Positions 49,101 to 58,500 of a stretch of 64,000 nucleotides of DNA are shown one piece after another. The notes beneath the pieces are model-generated. The model did not search any database, was not told the DNA's origin, and was given only the letters and a program-made list of their open reading frames with translations. A program made the position numbers and the translations under genes. This DNA comes from Diplonema papillatum (Eukaryota; Euglenozoa; Diplonemea; Diplonemida; Diplonemidae): contig JAPJBO010000248.1 of the NCBI GenBank assembly GCA_030068145.1, positions 1 to 64,000 on the forward strand, read 5' to 3'. Position 1 is the stretch's first letter. Each line of letters starts with the position of its first letter.

Positions 49101-50276
49101 CCTCCCTCAATGAGGGAGTGGGACTCCCTCAATGAGGGAGTGGGACTCCCTCAATGAGGGAGTGGGACTCCCTCAATGAGGAAGTGGGACTCCCTCAATG
49201 CATGAATGGGACTCCCTCAATGCATGAGTGGGACTCCCTCAATGCGGGAGTGGGGACTCCTTCAATGCATGAGTGGGACTCCCTCAATGCGGGAGTGGGA
49301 CTCCCTCAATGAGGGAGTGGGACTCCCTCAATGAGGGAGTGGGACTCCCTCAATGCATGAGTGGGACTCCCTCAATGCGGGAGTGGCCCTCCTCAATGAG
49401 GGAGTGGGACCCCCTCAATGCGGGAGTGGCCACACCCGCACTTTTTCACTCCCGCATTGACTTAGTATATGGCTGCTGAAGCCCGGGGGTGTACACTTAC
49501 ACAGGGCCAACGGCGAAAAGGACAGACCTCCGTTGGCACGTCGCAGCCCGAGGCGTGCCGCCCGACGACGCCGGGCGGGCGTCCCTCCCGCGGAGGGACA
49601 GCCTCGCCGCGGCGGGGTCTGGCTCGTCGGTGTAGAACTGCCGCTGGCGCGATGTGATGCCGGGGCTGACGGCGCGGGACCCCGTGTTTTTCAGGTGCGA
49701 CGCGTACGCGCGCAGCGACAGGCACCACTTCGCCAGCGCGGCGGCGGCCGGCGAGGCCATGGCGAGCTGGTCCGCGTCGACGGTGCGGGGCAGCTTCGAC
49801 AGCGCCGCCGCGACGTGCCGCGGCAGGTTGTTGAGATCGATGGTCATCAGCTTCGCGACGAACGCCTCGGCCGACGGCGCGAACCAGGTGCAAAGCGAAG
49901 CCCAAGGGTTGGCCTTCGCCGACGAGGCATCCGAGACCACCGCGGAGAGGAACTGCGCGTACGGGTGGAAGCTGTGCGGCGACATGAAGTGCGCCCCCAG
50001 CCGCGAAAAGTTCGCGTCCGACGTCTTCTTGAGCTCGCGGCAGGCGGCCAGGTATGTGCGCGCCTCGTGGCTCTCCTCGTTCGGCTGCCGCCGCACGCGG
50101 GGCGTCACCTTCGACATGTCGCTCCAGTCGATCGGCTCCGGCTTCGCCACCATCTTCCCGCCACCCCTCGACCCCGTCCCGCAGAACTCGGAGCTGTGCT
50201 CCTTCATCACGTGCCACTCCTTGTGCCACGCATTAATCTGCTGCCGGCTGCCCGGCAGCGTCACGATCACCGACAT
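46166..50276 (-). CDS. three-exon gene: dynein-stalk-like region and C-terminal SAM domain
   Basis: Exons: 50276-49501, 48662-48182 and 46294-46166 (461 residues). Splice sites are CTGT|GTAAGT with CACACAG|G (phase 2) and GAG|GTATGG with CAACAG|ACG (phase 0); total coding length is 1386 nt with no stop. Exon 1 (258 codons) has a region near 120-215 whose pattern (NLPRHV, ASPAAAALAKWC, then an AY pair) resembles the C-terminal side of dynein heavy chain stalks (tentative). Exon 2 is Pro/Arg-rich and ends with GWLQSLGLEAYAQIL. Exon 3 supplies LPLLTERDLDEMGI and KKSILESI, completing a SAM domain split by the intron. SAM domains mediate protein or RNA contacts. Intron 1 (838 bp) holds a 22-bp minisatellite and intron 2 (1887 bp) a 258-bp tandem repeat. 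Exon 1 is partly duplicated upstream at 50434-51060. Confidence 0.8.
46845..47775. repeat. 258-bp tandem repeat in intron 2 of the SAM gene
   Basis: Two full copies (about 47159-47416 and 47417-47674) and part of a third (47675-47780) are 95 percent or more alike. A much more diverged copy covers 46845-47158. Diagnostic text: GGTGCTGGTTACATGC, TTGATGTCGCGTGGTTCTTG, GGTTGCGGGAAGCGGTGGTA. The period is 258 bp by the spacing of identical ATG triplets at 47263 and 47521. Confidence 0.92.
48110..48134. repeat. (CA)n microsatellite next to the intron 2 donor
   Basis: About eleven CA dinucleotides, 48 bp from the donor at 48181. A second, shorter CACACA run lies at 48065-48078. Confidence 0.9.
48731..48812. 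repeat. dispersed repeat TTGTTGCATTAGTGTG, copy 1
   Basis: The sequence TTGTTGCATTAGTGTGATTG and TCAGGCCTTCGACTACCC recurs at 51436-51488, where a 28-bp block is missing, and in diverged inverted form at 52468-52512, just past the stop of the EF-hand/WD gene. Confidence 0.8.
48950..49440. repeat. 22-bp hairpin minisatellite in intron 1 of the SAM gene
   Basis: About 22 copies of GGGACTCCCTCAATGCGGGAGT and variants (GCATGAGT, GAGGGAGT, GGCCTCCCTC). ACTCCC and GGGAGT in each unit can pair. The unit recurs in intron 4 of the EF-hand/WD gene (53188-53262). Confidence 0.93.
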
Positions 50277-51060
50277 CTTTACTTGTTGGCTTTCGCGTTT
50301 CCGGCGGGGGACAAAATAACGGTCTCCCCCCCTTCAACTTGCTCCACCCGTCTCCCCCTCCGGAGTTGACGCCTGGCAGTTGTATTCATGCGCGCTCGCC
50401 CATCGCAGCGCCCAAAATGAGCTGGTTGGGGGTTCAGTGTTCTGGGGGGGATTGCAAGAACGCGCTTGGAATGGATATGTGCTCTGGGGGGACGTGTGTT
50501 CCGGGGGGGAGTGCGTCACCTTCGACATGTCGCTCCCAGTCGATCGGCTCCGGCTTCGCCTCCATCTTCCCGCCGCCCCTCGACCCCGTCCCGCAGAACT
50601 CGGAGCTGTGCTCCTTCATCACGTGCCGCTCCTTGTGCCACGCATTAATCTGCTGACGGCTGTCCGGCAGCGTCACGATCACCGACATCTCTACTTGTTG
50701 CCTTTCGCGTTTCCGGCGGGGGACAAAATAACGGTCTCCCCCCCTTCAACTTGCTCCACCCGTCTCCCCCTCCGGAGTTGACGCCTGGCAGTTGTATCAT
50801 GCGCGCTCGCCCATCGCAGCGCCCAAAATGAGCTGGTTGGGGGTTCAGTGTTCTGGGGGATTGCAAGAACGCGCTTGGAATGGATATGTGCTCTGGGGGG
50901 ACGTGTGTTCCGGGGGGGAGTGCGTCACCTTCGACATGTCGCTCCCAGTCGATCGGCTCCGGCTTCGCCTCCATCTTCCCGCCCCTCGATCCCGTCCCGC
51001 AGAAGTCGGAGCTGTGCTCCTTCATCACGTGCCGCTCCTTGTGCCACGACGGGGGAGGGT
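50277..51060 (-). pseudogene. two partial upstream duplicates of SAM-gene exon 1 and its leader
   Basis: A unit of about 410 bp repeats: ATG at 50276 (real exon), ATG at 50688 (duplicate) and a third copy truncated near 51046. Each carries the first 50 or so codons and about 240 bp of upstream sequence. In the duplicates the frame leaves the gene after EPIDWERH and soon meets a stop, so they encode at most short peptides. The third copy has lost its ATG region. Confidence 0.87.
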
Positions 51061-51126
51061 GGGAGGTACACGGGTTGCGTTTTGCGACTACGAGCGTATA
51101 AATTGAGTTTAGAGTGCGTGGGCTCC

Positions 51127-51349
51127 CCTAGGCATAGGGGTCAAACGATTCGCATTATCGCATATTATCGCATTTGGGGGTTTGGCGCCAATTATCGCAT
51201 TTTCATTCGCATTATCGCACGCTTAAAACCTGGGCAAATACAGTAGTATGGACTATCGCATATTATCGCACGCCGATTATATGCGATAACTTTGCGCGAT
51301 AATGCGATAATTATTATCGCATGCGAATCGTTTGACCACTATGCCTAGG
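51127..51349. mobile_element. 223-bp foldback element full of ATTATCGCA
   Basis: The left end CCTAGGCATAGGGGTCAAAC plus GATTCGCAT is matched by the reverse complement of the right end with one mismatch in 29. Between them ATTATCGCA or its complement occurs about a dozen times in both orientations. The whole element can fold back. The tips CCTAGG are themselves palindromic. There is no ORF, so it is a non-autonomous DNA element or a foldback satellite. Confidence 0.82.
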
Positions 51350-51435
51350 AAGAAGACCCATCACACTTTGCGAACTGCGTGCGGTTTCATGGTCGGGTGG
51401 CATCCAAGTGTTCGCGGGATCCATTGGCTGTAATT

Positions 51436-51488
51436 TTGTTGCATTAGTGTGATTGTCAGGCCTTCGACTACCCGGAGCAACGCACTAT
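51436..51488. repeat. dispersed repeat TTGTTGCATTAGTGTG, copy 2
   Basis: Shorter relative of 48731-48812, flanked by CATTGGCT and CCAATGGCT, a possible short inverted pair. Confidence 0.7.
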
Positions 51489-51503
51489 ACCAATGGCTAA
51501 TTT

Positions 51504-51615
51504 GTTGTTTGTGCGCACTTCCTTCATTCCTGTTTTGTTCATCTAACGGGTGTGAGGATAGTACGCTGCCATCGATCTGTTTTTGTTGTTGACAAGTTTG
51601 CTAAGACACAAAAAG
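51504..51615 (-). repeat. solo terminal repeat of the VIPER/TATE-like element, diverged
   Basis: From TTGTTTGTGCGCACTTCC to GACACAAAAA it matches the element termini with about ten differences (for example CATTCC for CAAACC and GTTGACAAGTTTG for CTTGACAAATTGC). No element body is attached. Confidence 0.88.
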
Positions 51616-52074
51616 AAAACGGGAAACGGGCGGAAAGTCGAACCCAAATGCCGTTTAAAAAGATACACCGAGAATCGGCGCACGTGCAGGAGCACGGCGC
51701 GGACGCTCAGTCAAGCTTTTCACCTGCTTATTCACTTTTTTTTCGTTTTGGCAGGAAGGCGTCGATGGCGGTGTAAGAATGACAGCTAGGGGCGCCGGTG
51801 CGAATGCAGCGCCACCGGATATTTGATTGGTCATGCAAGACCTGAAGTGATGGCACACTGACCATGGGCCGTTGGCAGCGCGGCGCCACACGACTCATGT
51901 CAGGTGGCAAAATAACGTATAGACGCAGGCACTGGAGTACCTTGCACAAGAGGTTGGTTTAACGCACCTGAGAGGGGAACGATTGTGATGACACGTATGC
52001 GCACGAGTTGACCTTGTCCTCGGCAAAGCGATGCTACAGATCTAAAAGGGTAACATCGCACGTGGTCCAAACAG

Positions 52075-52240
52075 CGGGACGGCTTTTCACGGGGACGGCT
52101 GAGTCTCAACAAGCCGACATCGGCCTCCTTCCCACTGCGCTAGTCTTCAATAGCATCTGTGGCGGCTGCAACGTCAGGTTCGAGTACTGCGACGACAGCA
52201 GGTCTCGGTTGCACTGCCGCTGGCGCGTGTGCTTGCAAGG
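52075..52240 (-). pseudogene. decayed duplicate of the last exon of the EF-hand/WD gene
   Basis: In the minus frames QYSNLTLQPPQMLLKT and RQRQCNRD match QYSNLTLRPPEMLMKT and RQRQRNRN of exon 5 (52531-53078). The segment lies about 485 bp further downstream. The alignment is broken by deletions. It is a tandem duplication relic. Confidence 0.8.
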
Positions 52241-52530
52241 AGACCGAACCGTCGGTGTCACGCGGGTATGGCAGAGCGAGTGCGCAGACGACGGTAACTG
52301 AATTGACAAAGCAGCAAACAGCACCAGCGAAACCAAAAGATGGAACCTGGGCAACCGACTGCAGGGGATCTAAATCGGAGTTGACAACAACCTCGCAGTG
52401 GTCCCGTCCACGCGCGCAAGCACGGCTAATGACAACACGAGCTCAGTGCGCTGCTCAAGGTAGTTGAAGGCCTGTCAGTAGTCCCGAGGGACGATAGTAC
52501 TAATGCAATCCCTTACTAGACTGCAGGCGG

Positions 52531-55500
52531 TCAGCACAGCGGCAGTTCGAGGCCGGCTTTGCGCGGGGGCGAGCCGAGGCGGTTGAGTCTCAACGGGCCG
52601 ACGGCGTCCGCTTTCTTCCCGCCGCGCTTCTGGCCGAGAGTCTTCATCAGCATCTCCGGCGGCCGCAGCGTCAGGTTCGAGTACTGCGACGACAGCGGGT
52701 TCCGGTTGCGCTGCCGCTGGCGCACGCGCTCGAGGGCCAAGTGGATCGACCCGTCGATGTTCGACACGTGCTGCTCTTCGTCCATGCGCTGCAGGTCGAG
52801 GGCCACCTTCGGGTCGTTGGTCCGCTTGAGCGAGTATTCGAGCATCCTCCGCACGTTGAGCGCCGGCGGCATCTGCGTCGGCGAGCCGGGCGACCCGTCC
52901 AACGCAGGCCCCGCGGGCACGTTCTTGAGGGGCATCGATATGCTCGGCAGCTGCACCGTGACCCCGTCGGGCCGCGGCGCCGCGGCGCCGGCGTCGTCGG
53001 CGCCCTCGGCCGGCGGCTGCTTCATCGCGGAGCCGCGCTTTTTCGGGCGCCGAGGCTTCGCCGCCGCGAAAATGTCGCCTGCGGAGCGGGGGAGAAAATC
53101 GTAGTGTAATGTTTAGGCAGGATGGCCTCTCATACAAAGGGGGGGGGGGTCGGATATCGTAGTTTTACGCCCCGGACTCCCTATCCGGATTGCGGGAGTG
53201 GTTTTGCGGTCGCTTGTGCGGTCGGCCTCACTCCCTCAATGCGGGAGTGGGACCACCTCAACGAGGAATTACCTCCTTTGATCTTTTGCGGCTGACAGCC
53301 CCTCAAGTATTTTTGTACAAAGCAGGTGCTTGTACAAAAACGGGGGGGGTGGACGTGGAGCACACACCGAGCTTGGCCCCACGGTTCAGCGCGTCGAAGT
53401 TCATCGCTGCGACGGCGGCGTAGTTCGGGTTGTTGTGGTTCGCGTGCCCGGGGAACCGCGTGGTGAAGTAGTGCGTGTCGACCGACGACTCACCGATGCC
53501 GCCCTGCGCGTCGATCCTCGGCGTGCGGTGCGCCCTGGCGCGGTCGCCGCTGCCGCGGCGCTCGTCGGCGGCCAGCAGCGCGGCCTCCGCGGCCAGGTTG
53601 AACGACGCGTGCGCCTTGTCGCCGAAGGTCATCAGGAGCCGCCCGGACATCGTCCAGAGCCGCACCATGCAGTCGCTGCCGCCGGTCACGACGTACTCCC
53701 GCGCCGGCGACCCTTCGGCCCCGCAGCCCTCCCCTTCGACCGACGGGAGCAGACAGATCGTGTTGACGCTGCCGCAGTGCGCGTACCACGACGACGAGAG
53801 CAACACGAAGTGATCATTCCGGATGGTCCGCGATCCCGACGAAGCCGCCCCCCCCGCGTGGTCGTTCGCCCGCTTCGACAACCGCCGGGGCGTCGTTCGG
53901 GACCGTGCCGAGGACGAAGGTCCACCGGCGTCGTGCAACTTCGTACGGGAGACGGGGTCCGCCTGCGCGCTGGAGACAGACGGCGACCGTATGCTCCCCG
54001 CGCCCGACTTTTCGAACCGGACGCCATCCGTGCAGAACTCCCCGCGCGCGGTTGAGAACGACGCGTCGTCCGCGCCGGGTGAGCTGGGCCCCTTCGCGTC
54101 GCCCGCCGCCTTGTCCTTTCCGCCATTTTTCTCCGTCGGCCGCGAGAGCCGTTTCGCCGGCGAGCCGACGCCGGACGCGGCGTCCGCGCCGGGTGAGCTG
54201 GGCCCCTTCGCGTCGGTTGCCGCCTTGTCCTTTCCGCCGTGTTTCTCCGTCGGCCGCGAGAGCCGTTTCGGCGGGCCGAAGCCGGACGCGGCGTCTGCGC
54301 CGGGTGAGCTGGGCACCTTCGCGTCGCTTGCCGCCTTGTCCTTTCCGCCGGGTTTCTCCGTCGGCCGCGAGAGCCGTTTCGGCGGGCCGACGCCGGACGC
54401 GGCGTCCGCGGCGGGTGAGCTGGGCCCCTTCGCGTCGCTCGCCGCCTTGTCCTTTCCGCCGTTTTTCTCCGTCGGCCGCGAGACGCCGGACGAGGACAGC
54501 GCGTCGTCCTTCGCGACGGCCAGGCAGGGGCCCATGTCGAACACCGACACGTACCCTTCGTTGTCGCCGACGATCAGCCACGACAGGCTCGGCGCCCAGA
54601 CCATGCAGCAGCCGCCTTCCCCGGGCCCGTGGGACGCGGGGACGGACGAGAGCACCTTGGCTTGCAGCGTGTCTTTGGACAGCCACCAGACGCAGAGGTC
54701 GCCGTTGCCGTGCAGCGTGGCCACCGTCGTCGGCGAGAGCAGCGCGAGGTTCTCGATCGTCGACGCCACGTTCTTCTGCGTGATGCGGTGGAACGCGGTG
54801 AACGCCGACGCCCCGACGAACATCCGCGCCTTCGACACCGCCCGAAACACGCGGTTCCCCGACAACAACCCGGCGTTGAACCGCTCGCTCGCAGCGGCCG
54901 TCTTGCCGGTCGCCGCGACGACGGCCTGCCGCATGAATCCAGCGGAGTCCGCGATCTGCCCGCCTAGCGCGGTCGGCTCGTTGCAGACCGAGATCAGCGA
55001 CATGTTGTTCAGGCTGTACACCAGCATGAACCCCTTGCTTGTCCCGACCGCCAGCCGGCTGTGCAGCACGTGGTGGACAGACGTCGCGTGCCCGTACCTG
55101 TCGAGCGTCATCAGGTGCGACGGCCTCAGGTGCTCTGTCCACGGCACGCAGCATTCGATGTCGTCCTTGAACACCACGATCTTCGGCGCCATGCCGGCGG
55201 CGATGATGTACCCGTCGGTTTGCGCCACGCGCTCGCGCACCTCGATGGAGAGGAGGTGCGCGAGTTCGTCGCGGAAGCTCGTGTTGTACGTCCGGAGCAT
55301 CGTCCGCCGCACGTAGTTGAGCAGGTACACGCAGTTGTCGTCCGCTGAAACGACGAGCCTCCGGCAGTCGTAGGCCAGGCAAACTGCTGTGAGCCGCTTG
55401 TTGCCTTCGACGAGGAAGTCGGGAGACCACGCCGCGAGTTGCTGCCCGGTGGTGCAGTTCCAGGTGAGGATGTTGTCCTTGTCGATGGTCACCAGGTGGT

Positions 55501-58500
55501 TGAACCGCGGGTTGTACACGACCATCGACACGGGGCGCACGTGGCCGGCGACCTGCTTCTGCGCCGAAAGCCCGGCTTCGATCCTCTCCTGAACCGAGCG
55601 CATGCGGAAGGCGACCAGCGCGCTGCCGCCGGTGACGAGGCTCGACCTCTCGTTGTCCCACGCCAGGCACTTGAACTGCTCGTCCGACGCGCGCGGGCGC
55701 TTGTCGACGAGGGTCTGGACGCACCGGAACGTGCGGACGTCCCAAATCTTGATGGTCTTGTCGACCGACAGGGAGACCAGCTGGTGGTTCGGCTTGAACA
55801 TCACCTGCGACACGGGGTGGGTGTGCTCCGTCCTGTGGAACAGGAGGGTCGCGGTCTGCGGGTTCCACACCACAAAGCGCCGGTTCTCGCCCCAAGAGAC
55901 CAACAGGTTGAGCTCGGGCGAGTAGTCGAACCCGAACACGGCGCGGTTGCCCCTCTTCGCGCTCGCGTTGCCGAGCCGAGACGGCACCGGCTCCTTCATC
56001 CGCACGTAGCTGCGGCCCTTCTCGATGTTGAGGATCTGCACCGTTTCGTCGGTCGACGACGAGATGAACCCGTCGAGGCTCTCCACGGCCAGCAGCCGCG
56101 TCACGTACGAGTCACTCTCGTGGCACTGCCACCGGGCCGTCGGCAAGTTCGACTGTTCGTCGTCCGTCGCCTCCAGTCGCTTCGTGTTGTAGTAATTCAC
56201 GGTTCCTCCTGTGTGACCACGAAAAGGGTGAGTTGGGGAGCAGCTCTTGACGGTTGCCCTGTTTGTTTTGTGCGCACTTCCTTCAAACCTGTTTTGTGCA
56301 TCTAACGGGAGTGAGGATAGTACGCTGCCATCGATCTGTTTTTGTTCTTGACAAATTGCATTTGTTAGACACAAAAACCCTGCCATTTTCGCAAGGCGAG
56401 TTGTTAACACACTCATTGTCGGATGCCGACTTCCGCTGCCACCGTCCTGCTGTCAAGATGAACCGACACCCTTTGTGGGATCTGATGAGCGATCCCTCGG
56501 ACACCTTAGGTCAGCTCTCGGTTCGTGTGGCTGCCGGGACCGGTGCATTCGGCAGGTGAGTTGTTACACACTCATTATCGGATGCCGACTTCCATGGCCA
56601 CCGTCGTGCTGTCAAGATGAACCGACACCCTTTGTGGGATCTGATGAGCGATCACTCGGACACCTTAGGTCAGCTCTCGGTACATCCGGCGTCGCCACTC
56701 CTGCTTACCAGAAGCAGGCCCACCTAGGACTAGGATGACAGGGTTATCGTCGTCTTTTCCTATTTTCGCATGGAAGAAGGTATGTCGGTCCTGCTGTTCA
56801 CGGTACATCATGGGCTTCCGACTTTCTCTGAGCCAAATAGTCCCCCAAGCAGCCGAATTGGGCTGTCCACGCAATCGAAGCCGTCTGAGATGAAGGCGAG
56901 GTGGAAAAGAATGAGCAAGGTGAGACTGACATTCTTTGATCCTGCTGGGTTTGGTCTCTTAGTAACGCCGAGTGACTGTCTACTTGCAACCCCGCCTCAT
57001 CCCAAACTCTCCTGGTGTTGGTTCGGGAAGGCGCTCCTTCTGCCATGCGCTTTGCTCCAATTCCCAAAGTAAGCCATGGCAAGTATCATACCTTCGGTGC
57101 CCATGAAATAGGAACCACCCGCGCACCACGGCGCGTAGTCGACGGTGAGTGTGGTGACGCCGAGGTCGTACAACGGGATTGCATCGGTGGCGACGAAGTC
57201 CTTTTCCGACAGCCCGGCCTTGCCTTCGAGCAGAGAATGCTTCCCCTTCCCTTTCGCCTTCACCGGCTCCTTCCCGCGGAGCTGCGCGACCACCTCCGGC
57301 CCAAAGTTGTTGTTTTCGGCGCTGTTTGCGTTTTTTTGCTTTGTACGATTTCGAGCTGCACGCGGTTCACGGTTGGACCGCTGCCAAAACGTTCCTTTTT
57401 CTAGTGTTGCTTTTCTTTTTTTTAGCCACATGCAATGTGTGAGGAAACTGAACCGCCCAAGTAGGACTTCTGATCATGATCATTTGCCAAATTTGCCACC
57501 TGAAACCACGTTCAGGATTTGGGCTCAGGGTAGTGCGGTCAACGAAAACTCTAGTTTCCCTTTTCTACTTTCTCCTACTCTCGCGGTGTACGGTTTTCCC
57601 GACGACAACTAGTGTCAGACTAGCCTACCCGAAGGCAGTTGATTTCTTTAGGCAAGATTACTCTACCGGCGGAAGTTGTTTGGGTTAGCGTCCTTTTTTT
57701 GTCTCGCGCCGTCTCTAAAAGAAAAGAAGAATTTCGTAGCCTCGTTCGCCCTCTAGGTGTCCCGCTCGCAAAGATAAAACCAAAACTCTCGATAGTGTCC
57801 ACATTTCTCATATCGGCTATTCCGGCGCCGGGCTTCTTAGGTCGAATACGTCGTGATCAGCGTCGACCATCGGGCGGCGAGCGGGTTTTTCTTTTGTTGT
57901 ACGCTTACGCCCGCCACTGAACCCGGATTCGCTTGTGTTTCTAGCGTTATTTGTGGATTAGAAGAAGGTCGGTGTTTTAAAGTCTCCGGTTGACCGTAGA
58001 GGCTTGGGTATGGAGGGGGTTGAGAAAAGTGAGAGGGTGATGTGTCGTTCCGTTGTAAAACCTTGTGAAGTCCCCTAACGCGTTTAGGGGGTGTTTGGGA
58101 TTGGGTAGGGTGTGGTCGTTCTGCTACGGCGTGAAAAGCCAGGAAGTTTCGACGCTAATCTTCGACTCTTGACTATGTTCGCCGGGTTTCGTGTGGGCTA
58201 CAGCACAATCACCTCCTTTGATCTTTTGCACTTGGCAGCCTCCTCAAGCACTCCCTACAAAGCAGGTGCTTATACAAAAAATCTGCTCTCGAAAGAATGC
58301 ACTGATTTACGCAAAGAGGCGTAGGGAGATGGGGAGGTGCTGTTCATGGTGAGACAGACTTCACACTAGATGTCTACTGAGTATTGTATTTTTAGCTGCG
58401 CATTAGACAGCTTGGCTACTTGAGAGAGTGGCACACCCAGGATCGTTGTCAGCAAGGCGGTAGACCATCGGTTTTGTGTTCGTGAAGTCACGCGTGAAGT

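Noticed and set aside
48950-49440. CRISPR-like or tRNA-like repeated hairpins
   Set aside because: A 22-bp minisatellite with no spacers and no tRNA features.
53814-55895. 693-codon frame antiparallel or offset to the WD-repeat exon
   Set aside because: High GC removes stops; the WD repeats are in the other frame.
53303-56416. WD ORF starting within the terminal repeat at 56416
   Set aside because: The first 65 or so codons come from the solo repeat and its flank. The exon begins at the acceptor at 56209.
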